A DNA stretch of 6,303 bases from the NCBI GenBank assembly GCA_041581335.1, contig JBFIDG010000124.1, positions 1 through 6,303 of the forward strand. Reading direction: 5' to 3'. The position numbers were made by a program, and so were the translations under genes. The stretch comes from JBFGSX01 sp041581335 (GTDB lineage: Archaea; Thermoplasmatota; E2; JACPAO01; JAHFTW01). The notes below the pieces were generated by a model. The model ran no database searches and was not told the DNA's origin. It saw only the letters and a list, made by a program, of their open reading frames with translations. This document shows, piece after piece, positions 1 to 5,435 of this stretch; positions within the stretch are counted from its first letter, which is position 1, and each line of letters begins with the position of its first letter.

Positions 1-467
1 AGGATCATGCGCCGCGCATGGACGAGGCGTTCCGTGGCGCCCACGGCCTTGATCTCGCGCGCCATGACGCTGCTGAGCGTCTTCGTGGAGTCCACGAGCT
101 GCAGCAGGTCGGATTTCGTGACGACGCCGACGATCATCTCCCCTTTGACGACGGGGATCATGGTGAGGCCGGGCTTACCGACGTCCGCCAGGAGTGTCTC
201 TAGGGCCTCGTCCGGGTGGGCGACGAGGCAGTTCTTCTCCATCACGCTGGAGGCCCGTAAGGTGCCGGTCTGGATGTGTTTGTTATGAGCGCGCCCCAGT
301 TTGTCTGCGATCTTTCCGTCTGTCACCACGCCGAGCAATCGGCCCTGCGCGTCTACGACGGGCAGCTTGGTGATCTTGTGCTGGTCCATCAGTGTCAGCA
401 CGTCCTTCAGGTTCCGGTCTTTGTCCACGGTGATGAGTTCCGTGGTCATTACATCTCGCACTTTCAT
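1..467 (-). CDS. Multi-CBS-domain protein (C-terminus off the left edge)
   Basis: Reading the minus strand from ATG 467-465 gives 155 codons with no stop before the left edge, so the C-terminus is missing. Two complete CBS motifs are visible. The first is at about residues 3-57 (MTTELITVD, ITKLPVVD, GRLLGVVTDGKI). The second is at about 74-126 (VMEKNCLVAHPDEAL, MIPVVKGEMIVGVVTKSDLL). A third begins near 133 with SSVMAREIKAVGATERL, so the whole protein probably has four CBS motifs in two Bateman modules. Such modules usually bind adenosyl nucleotides (AMP, ATP, SAM) and act as stand-alone cytosolic sensors or as regulatory domains of enzymes and transporters. No fused effector domain is visible, so the ligand and target cannot be named. 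The start is supported by a GAGGCGA Shine-Dalgarno sequence 8 nt upstream. The gene is divergent from the plus-strand cluster. Confidence 0.93.
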   Translation of the reverse strand, partial: MKVRDVMTTELITVDKDRNLKDVLTLMDQHKITKLPVVDAQGRLLGVVTDGKIADKLGRAHNKHIQTGTLRASSVMEKNCLVAHPDEALETLLADVGKPGLTMIPVVKGEMIVGVVTKSDLLQLVDSTKTLSSVMAREIKAVGATERLVHARRMI

Positions 468-472
468 GGTTC

Positions 473-479
473 TCGCCTC
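473..479 (-). promoter_or_regulatory. Shine-Dalgarno site of the CBS-domain gene
   Basis: On the minus strand GAGGCGA ends 5 nt before the ATG at 467, with the GAGG core 8 nt away. It matches the GAGGTGA complement of the archaeal 16S rRNA 3' end with one mismatch. This fixes the start codon and implies a leadered transcript. Confidence 0.6.
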
Positions 480-549
480 ACGGCCGGGTGGCCGCTGCGT
501 GTCTCCCGATAGCACTGCATCCCAAGCGGACGAAGTTTACAGGAGCCGT

Positions 550-565
550 GGATCGGCAATGATCC
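550..565. repeat. Inverted repeat GGATC-N6-GATCC in the divergent promoter region
   Basis: GGATC at 550-554 pairs exactly with GATCC at 561-565. In plus-strand RNA the spacer GGCAAU can add a G-U pair and leave a GCAA loop, which is a GNRA tetraloop. As DNA it is a 16-bp palindrome that could bind a dimeric regulator. It lies where transcription towards the CBS gene would start if the TATA-like element at 575-586 is used. A chance palindrome of this size is possible. Confidence 0.4.
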
Positions 566-574
566 TGCACGCAA

Positions 575-586
575 CCTATACTATGG
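575..586. promoter_or_regulatory. Candidate TATA element (CCTATACTATGG)
   Basis: This is the most TATA-like stretch between the divergent genes. Read on the minus strand (CCATAGTATAGG) it would place a transcript start near 555 and give the CBS gene a leader of roughly 90 nt. Read on the plus strand it would start near 605 and give the nuclease gene a leader of about 115 nt. The element is almost symmetrical, so direction cannot be decided from sequence. No clear BRE is visible. Confidence 0.35.
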
Positions 587-721
587 ACGTCAGAGGTTAA
601 ACAGTCTCCGGCCTGGGGCGCCCGCCTGGGACCGCCGCGTGCCCGAAGCGCCCCGAGTGCATTCACCGCGCCCTCCCTCACGGTCATGTGCCGGGCCCGT
701 GGTTTTCATCCTGAAGTCACC

Positions 722-1195
722 ATGGTGAACCGAAGCGCCAAGGGCACAGCCATCGAACTGCGCGCCATCAAGATCCTCGAATCCTGGGGCTACACCGTCC
801 ACCGCTGCGTCCGCACCGGCGTCCAGCGCGGCAAGATGTACTTCAGCCAGAGCAACGACGTCTTCGGCTGCATCGACCTGGTGGCCAAGAAACACGGTGA
901 GCGCACCCGCTGGGTGCAGGTCACAGCCGACAGCGGCATGGGCCGCAAGAAGGACGACCTGGCGCAGGTGCCCTGGGACCCCCTCTTCGACCAGGTGGAG
1001 ATCTGGCGCTGGGTCGGCGGCGCCGCCCGCAAGCACAAGACCACCGGCGTCCTCCTGGATCGCCAGTACTTCCAGGTCTACAAGCTCGAAGAGGCCTTCG
1101 ACCTGCGTCCGGACAACCGCATCCGGGCCAGCGACGACGCCGACGACGCCGGCGTGCCGACCCGCCCCGCAGAAGCCATCGAAGCGGAGGCCTGA
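722..1195 (+). CDS. PD-(D/E)xK-like nuclease, Hjc-related fold, paired with a MutS-family gene
   Basis: A 157-residue protein whose first ~85 residues have the layout of the Hjc/restriction-endonuclease fold. It opens with a helix carrying the KGTAIEL motif (Glu12), then GYTVHRC and a variable loop. The strand GCIDLVA follows with Asp52 (Asp46 nearby), and then WVQVTA. In the classical motif the last strand reads (E/Q)xK; here it is Gln66-Val-Thr68, so the usual lysine is missing and activity is uncertain. Lys76 and Lys77 follow closely and might substitute. The last ~30 residues are acidic, low-complexity and probably disordered. ATG 722 is chosen because the conserved helix begins six residues later. 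ATG 686 in the same frame adds 12 unconserved-looking residues, and neither has a good Shine-Dalgarno sequence. The gene ends 2 nt before the MutS-like gene, so the two are probably co-translated and may work together. It could instead be a catalytically dead DNA-binding member of the fold. Confidence 0.7.
   Translation: MVNRSAKGTAIELRAIKILESWGYTVHRCVRTGVQRGKMYFSQSNDVFGCIDLVAKKHGERTRWVQVTADSGMGRKKDDLAQVPWDPLFDQVEIWRWVGGAARKHKTTGVLLDRQYFQVYKLEEAFDLRPDNRIRASDDADDAGVPTRPAEAIEAEA
1186..1190 (+). promoter_or_regulatory. Shine-Dalgarno site of the MutS-like gene
   Basis: GGAGG lies 7 nt before ATG 1198 and inside the last codons of the nuclease gene. It supports the ATG chosen and suggests translation coupled to the upstream gene. 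Confidence 0.65.
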
Positions 1196-1197
1196 GC

Positions 1198-3120
1198 ATG
1201 GCCTCCCTCGAGACCCTCCCCGGCGTCGGCCCAGGCCTTGCAGCGTCCATCCGGCGGGTCTTCCGCGACGAAGCCGGCTTCTTCGCCGCCGCCAAGGCCG
1301 CCGACCTGCAGGCGTTGACCGAGGTCGAAGGCATCAGCGAACGCCGCGCAGTGGAACTCGTGCGGGCGGTCCGGGGCGACCACGCCGGCGATGCCTTGCT
1401 CGCCACACCTTCCGCCCGCGCCATCCATGAGCGCCTGCTGGAATCACTGCAGCGCCACGCCGGCACCCGCCACGGCCGCAACAGGCTCCGCCTACTGCAG
1501 CCCATGGCGTCGCCCAAAGCCGCCTTGGGACGCGTCCAGCATGTCCTCAAGCTCAAGACCTCCCTCGCCGACGTCGACCTGGACGCCGTGCGGCGCGGCC
1601 TGCGCGACCTGCGCCCGCTGCAGCCGCCGCAGCCCCGCTGCGACACGACCCGGCTCGTCATCGCCGAAGACGACGCGACGTTCGAGCGCCTGCACGGTCT
1701 CGGCGTTGGTAAGTGGTGCATCCTGGGCACCGGCAGGGACCTCGCCATGGCAGGCGACATGGACTGGGTCGTCATCGCCTACGATGAAGGCATGGACGTC
1801 CCGGACCTGGAAGCGGTCGAAGAGATCCCGGCCGGCGCGCCCCTATCCGACCTGGCGCCGGCGGCCGTGCTCGCCTGGGCGACCCAGAACCGCCCGATCC
1901 TCGTCTCCTGCCAGCGCCTGGCACAACTCCTAGGGAGAACCTCCGTCGCGCCAGCCATCCTCGAGGCCGTCGACACGCTCCAAGTCCCGACGGTCGATGC
2001 CAAAGGCCTACGCACGGCCGTCGACGCGGCCTACGCCGAGGCCCAGGCCCACATCGCGACCACGTTGGCCGAGCTGAGCCTCACCGGCACGGACCTGTTG
2101 AGCATCATGGGCGGCGGGGCATTGCCCAAGCCCGTCAAGGCCGCCCTGGACGACGCCATCAAGAGCGCCCGCGTCAACCTTCGAGAGACCACTGGCCTGG
2201 ATCTGCAACCGTTCCATCAGAGTCTGCCACTCACGCTGGACGAAGAAGAGGTCGACAAGGCTGAACGCCGCATCGGCGCCGAAGGACGCGGCAGGCTCGA
2301 GAAAGCGCAACGGCAGGCCGCGCGCGCCATCGCCAAGCACCAGCAGGCCGCCGCGGCCGAGGTCGGCCACTGGCTCGAATGGGACGCGGACTTCGCCCTG
2401 GGCAGCTTCGCCATCCACAACGACCTGAACGCCTGGACGTCCGGCGAGCACCTCCGCTTCGACGACGCCGTCCACCTGGATCTTGCCGCCAGCCCCGACG
2501 CGCAGCGCATCCATTACACGCTGGGCGAAGACGCCCGCATCGCGCTGCTGACCGGCGCCAACTCTGGCGGCAAGTCGACGCTGCTGGAACACATCTGCCA
2601 GACCGTCGTCATGGCCCACATGGGACTCCCCGTCGTCGGCCAGAACGTCGTCGTCCCGTGGGTCGATGAGATCCATTTCGTCACCGCCCGCCGTGGCCTC
2701 GACGCGGGCGCCTTCGAGACGTTCCTGCGTACGTTCATGCCCGCAAGCACCGGCGACGCCCGGCGCCTCGTCCTGGCCGACGAGGTCGAGTCGGTGACGG
2801 AGCTGGAGGCGGCCGGCAAGATCCTCGCGTTCTTCGTCGAACGCCTGTTGGAGACGGACAGCCTCGGCATCATCGTCAGCCACGTCCCACAGGCCATCCT
2901 GGGGCACCTGGCCGAGGGCTGCATCCGCGTCGATGGCATCGAAGCCAAGGGCCTGGATGCGGAGCACCGCCTCGTCGTCGACCGACAACCCGTCATGGGC
3001 CGCCTCGCCCGCAGCACCCCCGAACTGATCGTGCAACGGCTCGCGGCACAGACCAAAGGCCCCGAGCAGGCCCTCTACAAGGCCCTCGCCGAGCGCCTTG
3101 CTTCACCCGGAAACGGGTAA
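1198..3120 (+). CDS. MutS-family ATPase with N-terminal helix-hairpin-helix domain (MutS2/MutS5-like, archaeal)
   Basis: A 640-residue cytosolic protein. Residues 4-58 form a tandem helix-hairpin-helix DNA-binding domain (LPGVGPGLAASI and VEGISERRAVELV). The middle, about 60-410, is mostly helical and resembles the core and lever of MutS proteins, with a charged coiled-coil-like stretch at about 347-400. The ATPase domain is at about 415-610. It has Walker A GANSGGKST at 453-461 (Lys459), Walker B LVLADEVES with Asp528-Glu529, and the H-loop IIVSH with His562. In canonical MutS the first reads GPNxxGKST, so Asn455 is kept but the proline is Ala. There is no MutS domain I with its Phe-x-Glu mismatch wedge, and no C-terminal Smr nuclease as in bacterial MutS2. 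It therefore probably recognises branched or recombining DNA rather than mismatches, and may use the nuclease encoded 2 nt upstream. Its exact role is unknown. Confidence 0.9.
   Translation: MASLETLPGVGPGLAASIRRVFRDEAGFFAAAKAADLQALTEVEGISERRAVELVRAVRGDHAGDALLATPSARAIHERLLESLQRHAGTRHGRNRLRLLQPMASPKAALGRVQHVLKLKTSLADVDLDAVRRGLRDLRPLQPPQPRCDTTRLVIAEDDATFERLHGLGVGKWCILGTGRDLAMAGDMDWVVIAYDEGMDVPDLEAVEEIPAGAPLSDLAPAAVLAWATQNRPILVSCQRLAQLLGRTSVAPAILEAVDTLQVPTVDAKGLRTAVDAAYAEAQAHIATTLAELSLTGTDLLSIMGGGALPKPVKAALDDAIKSARVNLRETTGLDLQPFHQSLPLTLDEEEVDKAERRIGAEGRGRLEKAQRQAARAIAKHQQAAAAEVGHWLEWDADFALGSFAIHNDLNAWTSGEHLRFDDAVHLDLAASPDAQRIHYTLGEDARIALLTGANSGGKSTLLEHICQTVVMAHMGLPVVGQNVVVPWVDEIHFVTARRGLDAGAFETFLRTFMPASTGDARRLVLADEVESVTELEAAGKILAFFVERLLETDSLGIIVSHVPQAILGHLAEGCIRVDGIEAKGLDAEHRLVVDRQPVMGRLARSTPELIVQRLAAQTKGPEQALYKALAERLASPGNG
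3103..3120. promoter_or_regulatory. Near-perfect palindrome at the end of the MutS-like gene, before ribK (possible operator or hairpin)
   Basis: ACCCG at 3105-3109 and CGGGT at 3114-3118 are perfect complements around a GAAA spacer. After one mismatched position (C3104/A3119), T3103 and A3120 extend the symmetry. The right arm runs into the TAA stop of the MutS-like gene. As RNA this is a 5-bp stem with a GAAA (GNRA) tetraloop. As DNA it is an 18-bp palindrome ending 25 bp before the GTG of the riboflavin kinase. Because that protein carries a winged helix, an autoregulatory operator is a reasonable guess. A processing site or a stability hairpin between cistrons is the alternative. Confidence 0.4.
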
Positions 3121-3145
3121 GTAGAGGCCCAGGCTCGGCCGCGCC

Positions 3146-3814
3146 GTGGTCCGCCCGGCAGACATCGAGGCACTGAAGCAACTCGCCCTTCTCGGAGGGC
3201 TCGAAGAGCCGGTGGAACTGGCCAGTGGCGATTTCAGCCACCTCATCCAGGCCAGCCAGCAGACCGGCAGCCGCCGCCTCATCGAGCTGACCGAAGAAGG
3301 CCTCATCCTGCGGGAGATGGGCGTCCGCAAGCAGCGCATACGCATCACCGAAGAAGGCCGCAGCGTCCTGCGCGCCGAGCACATGCTCTACCAGCGTCTG
3401 TTCGAGAACCGCAACAAGGTCCACATGCGCGGCAAGGTCCAGACCGGCCTCGGTGAAGGCCGATACTACCTGAGCCGGCCTGGTTACGAGAGGCAGTTCG
3501 AAGAGAACCTCGGATGGCGCCCATACCCGGGCACCCTGAACCTCGACCTGGGCGGTGCCGAGGCGAACAAACTCAAGTTCCTGCGCCGCCACCCCGTGTT
3601 CGTGGTCGAAGGTTTCCAGGCGGAAGGGCGCACGTTCGGCGGCGTCACCTGCCACCCGGCACGCATCGGCGAACAGGAATGCGCCGCCATCCTGCCCCAC
3701 CGCAGCCACTACACCACCGTCCTCGAGATCATCGCCCCGGTCTGCCTACGCGACACGATCCCATGCGATGACGGTGACGCCTTGGAAGTCGAGATCGAAC
3801 TGCAGGGGTCCTGA
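3146..3814 (+). CDS. ribK: CTP-dependent riboflavin kinase with N-terminal winged helix (RbkR type)
   Basis: Archaeal riboflavin kinase (EC 2.7.1.161) makes FMN from riboflavin using CTP in the cytosol. It is unrelated to the bacterial and eukaryotic RibF/RFK enzymes. The 222 residues split in two. Residues 1 to about 88 form a winged helix-turn-helix (SRRLIELTEEGLILREMG, then RIRITEEGRSVL as the wing). From about 90 comes the kinase barrel. Its conserved GKVQTGLGEGRYYLS lies at 96-110 and YPGTLNLDL at 127-135. The single-domain enzyme of methanogens is about 130 residues. The fused form is known from Thermoplasma and others as RbkR, which also represses riboflavin genes, so this protein is probably both enzyme and regulator. 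The GTG start follows an in-frame stop at 3122-3124 and no ATG is available. The Shine-Dalgarno sequence is poor. It lies 25 nt after the MutS-like gene and overlaps trm56 by 1 nt. Confidence 0.95.
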   Translation: MVRPADIEALKQLALLGGLEEPVELASGDFSHLIQASQQTGSRRLIELTEEGLILREMGVRKQRIRITEEGRSVLRAEHMLYQRLFENRNKVHMRGKVQTGLGEGRYYLSRPGYERQFEENLGWRPYPGTLNLDLGGAEANKLKFLRRHPVFVVEGFQAEGRTFGGVTCHPARIGEQECAAILPHRSHYTTVLEIIAPVCLRDTIPCDDGDALEVEIELQGS

Positions 3815-4350
3815 TGCGCATCGAGGTCCTGCGCCTGGGCCACCGCCCGCAACGTGACAAGCGCATCACGACCCATGTCTGCCTCACAGCCCGCGTCCTA
3901 GGTGCCCGCAAGGTCCACCTCGCCGAAGAGGACGCCAATGTCCGTGACAGCGTCCGCGACCTCGCCAAGCGCTTCGGCGGCGACTTCCAGATAGACCACG
4001 GCACGGGCTGGAAGGGCGTCGTGCGCCAGTGGCAGGCCGACGGCGGTCAAGTGGTCCATCTGACGATGTATGGCGAACAACTGGGTGTCGCCGCGCCCCG
4101 GATCCTAGGCGACGGCCGCGACGTGCTCGTCGTCGTGGGCGCGGAGAAGGTCCCGGGAGACCTGTACCAGATGGCCGATCACAACGTCGCGGTCGGCAAC
4201 CAGCCGCACAGCGAGGTCGCCGCCCTGGCGCTCCTCATGGACCGGCTGCGCGGGGGGGAATGGGAGCAGGACGATTTTCCGGGTGCTGAAGTACGTGTCC
4301 TTCCGGAAGCGCACGGAAAGCGCGTCGAGACGGACGAATCCTCCAAATGA
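3814..4350 (+). CDS. trm56: tRNA (cytidine(56)-2'-O)-methyltransferase aTrm56
   Basis: This is the SPOUT-class enzyme that methylates the ribose of C56 in the T-loop of archaeal tRNAs using S-adenosylmethionine (EC 2.1.1.206). It is found only in archaea, where it replaces the C/D-guided mechanism in most lineages. The 178 residues fit the family length. Diagnostic motifs are RLGHRPQRDKRITTHVCLTA at 7-26, HLTMYG at 82-87, VVGAEKVP at 107-114, and ADHNVAVGNQPHSEVAALA from 121. The last two build the knotted SAM-binding site. The C-terminus FPGAEVRVLPEAHGKRV also matches the family, so the frame is intact through the run of seven G at 4252-4258. The ATG overlaps the TGA of ribK by one base, with a weak GGGG Shine-Dalgarno sequence just upstream, implying translational coupling. 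Confidence 0.96.
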   Translation: MRIEVLRLGHRPQRDKRITTHVCLTARVLGARKVHLAEEDANVRDSVRDLAKRFGGDFQIDHGTGWKGVVRQWQADGGQVVHLTMYGEQLGVAAPRILGDGRDVLVVVGAEKVPGDLYQMADHNVAVGNQPHSEVAALALLMDRLRGGEWEQDDFPGAEVRVLPEAHGKRVETDESSK

Positions 4351-4381
4351 TTATCCCGCTGACGACTATGTCCGCTTGTCC

Positions 4382-4912
4382 GTGACTGTCAGAGGAAGCG
4401 ATTGGAACCCCAAGCTCAGTGACCCCGAAGTCCAGCAATACCTGTTCGAGGAGGCGGGTGAGGACGCATTGGAGCTGGCCCGGTACATCGAGCAGAACGA
4501 GCCCATCTCGGGTGTCGACATCCTCGAGCACTACGCGGACCGCAAACCGAGCGCCGTCCGCAAGATCCTGTACCGGCTCATGGAGGCCCACGCCGCCGAA
4601 TATGAGAAGGACACGGACGCCAAGGGATGGGAGACATTCACTTGGCAGTTGGACCTGAAAGAGATCGGACTCGTGCTGCGCCGCCGCTGGGCGGACGAAC
4701 TGCAACACCTGCGCAAGCAGATCAAGTTCGAGCACGACCACGAGTTCTATGCCTGCAAACACCTGCACCGGCGCATGATGTTCGAGGACTCGATGGACAT
4801 CGGTTTCCATTGCCCCGTCTGCAACGAGGCCATGGAACCGCTCAACAACGCGCCCGTCGTGCAGGCCCTGCAGGACCGCATCAATGAGCTCTCCCCGCTT
4901 ATCGAGGTCTGA
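4382..4912 (+). CDS. tfe: Transcription factor E, alpha subunit (TFE/TFIIE-alpha homologue)
   Basis: TFE helps archaeal RNA polymerase open promoters by stabilising the upstream bubble, together with TBP and TFB. From GTG 4382 the protein is 176 residues, the usual family length. An extended winged helix spans about 14-91 (DPEVQQYLFEEAGEDALELARYI; SAVRKILYRLMEAHAAEY; WETFTWQLD). A basic linker helix covers 92-120 and a zinc-ribbon region about 121-155. The ribbon is odd: its second knuckle is normal (Cys144-x2-Cys147), but the first reads C125-K-H-L-H, with Leu128 where the second cysteine should be. The frame is open back to a GTG at 4283, which would overlap trm56 by 68 nt and add 33 residues that mostly shadow that gene. 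TTG 4376 is the other close candidate. No start has a convincing Shine-Dalgarno sequence. The identity is firm; the start is not. Confidence 0.93.
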   Translation: MTVRGSDWNPKLSDPEVQQYLFEEAGEDALELARYIEQNEPISGVDILEHYADRKPSAVRKILYRLMEAHAAEYEKDTDAKGWETFTWQLDLKEIGLVLRRRWADELQHLRKQIKFEHDHEFYACKHLHRRMMFEDSMDIGFHCPVCNEAMEPLNNAPVVQALQDRINELSPLIEV

Positions 4913-5435
4913 GGCCTGGCATCGGCTGTCGGCGGCTGACCCGCCGGCATGGGTCGTGCGCCATTGCTTGTGCGTGGAAGGCCTCGCCTGCGCGATGGCA
5001 GACCATGCCCTCGACCACGGCCTCAGCGTCGACAAGGACCTCGTGGCGCGCGGCGCATTGTTGCATGACATCGGCCGCTCCCGCAGCCAAGGCCTGGACC
5101 ATGCCTACATCGGCGCAGACATGCTGCGCGAGCCGCCCGCACTCCCGGAGCCCATCTGCCGCATCGTCGAGCGCCATACCGGCGCCGGCATCGACGCAGA
5201 AGCGGCGGCGGGGGCCGGCCTGCCGGCCCGCGACTACATGCCGCAGACGCTCGAGGAGAAGATCGTCGCCCACGCGGACAACCTGTACTCGGGGGACAAA
5301 CGGCTGTCGCTCGATCAGGTCGTGGCCAAGTACGAGGCGAAGGGGTTGAAGGAAGCCGGCCGACGCATCGTCAGCCTGCACGAAGAACTCGAAGCGACGT
5401 TGGACGTGTCGCTGGAGAAGCTCGACTGGATCTAA
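4884..5435 (+). CDS. HD-domain metal-dependent phosphohydrolase (archaeal HDIG family, TIGR00295-like)
   Basis: A 183-residue cytosolic protein with the HD-superfamily metal-site pattern: His27 (VVRHC), His61-Asp62 in ALLHDIGR, His98 (VERHTGAG) and Asp132 (VAHADNLYSG). The order and spacing are those of small stand-alone archaeal HD proteins, which are assumed to hydrolyse phosphate mono- or diesters of nucleotides or related metabolites. The substrate is not known. All key residues are present, so an active enzyme is expected. The C-terminal 40 residues form charged helices (EAGRRIVSLHEELEATLDV). ATG 4884 is used because later in-frame starts would endanger the first histidine, and AGGA lies 8 nt upstream. 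The first 29 bases overlap the end of tfe, so it is the last gene of the cluster. Its stop overlaps that of the converging exported-protein gene. Confidence 0.88.
   Translation: MSSPRLSRSEAWHRLSAADPPAWVVRHCLCVEGLACAMADHALDHGLSVDKDLVARGALLHDIGRSRSQGLDHAYIGADMLREPPALPEPICRIVERHTGAGIDAEAAAGAGLPARDYMPQTLEEKIVAHADNLYSGDKRLSLDQVVAKYEAKGLKEAGRRIVSLHEELEATLDVSLEKLDWI

Larger units (their letters stand above)
468..721. other. Divergent intergenic region between the CBS and nuclease genes
   Basis: These 254 bases separate the CBS gene (minus) from the nuclease gene (plus). No open frame here shows codon use or motifs like a real protein. The centre, about 530-600, is less GC-rich than its surroundings and is where promoters for both directions would be expected. 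It holds a TATA-like element at 575-586, a hairpin-forming palindrome at 550-565, and a second AT-rich tract AAGTTTAC at 533-540. The 600-720 part is GC-rich and featureless. I saw no tRNA or other structured RNA. Confidence 0.6.

Noticed and set aside
478..687. Small open frames in the divergent intergenic region
   Set aside because: No Shine-Dalgarno sequence, no motif, and a composition like random GC-rich translation.
921..1775. Long open frames on the minus strand and in other frames across 600-3700 (for example 921-1775 and 2008-3036, minus)
   Set aside because: They are shadows of the nuclease, MutS-like and riboflavin kinase genes caused by high GC. Their translations are Arg/Ala/Ser-rich with no recognisable motif, while the plus-strand proteins have clear family motifs.
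3289..3358. Repeated ACCGAAGAAGGCC in the winged-helix part of ribK
   Set aside because: Both copies encode Thr-Glu-Glu-Gly in similar helix-wing positions. This is explained by protein sequence and codon preference, not by a DNA repeat element.
4252..4258. Run of seven G in trm56, a possible slippage or sequencing-error site
   Set aside because: The downstream residues (FPGAEVRVLPEAHGKRV) match the expected end of aTrm56 in the same frame, so the frame is correct as read and there is no sign of a frameshift.
5212..5229. Perfect inverted repeat of 8-bp arms (GGGCCGGC / GCCGGCCC, 2-nt spacer) inside the HD gene
   Set aside because: It lies in the middle of a coding stretch reading Gly-Ala-Gly-Leu-Pro-Ala-Arg with ordinary GC-rich codons. 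In such GC-biased DNA a palindrome made only of G and C is readily expected by chance, and nothing nearby suggests a regulatory role.
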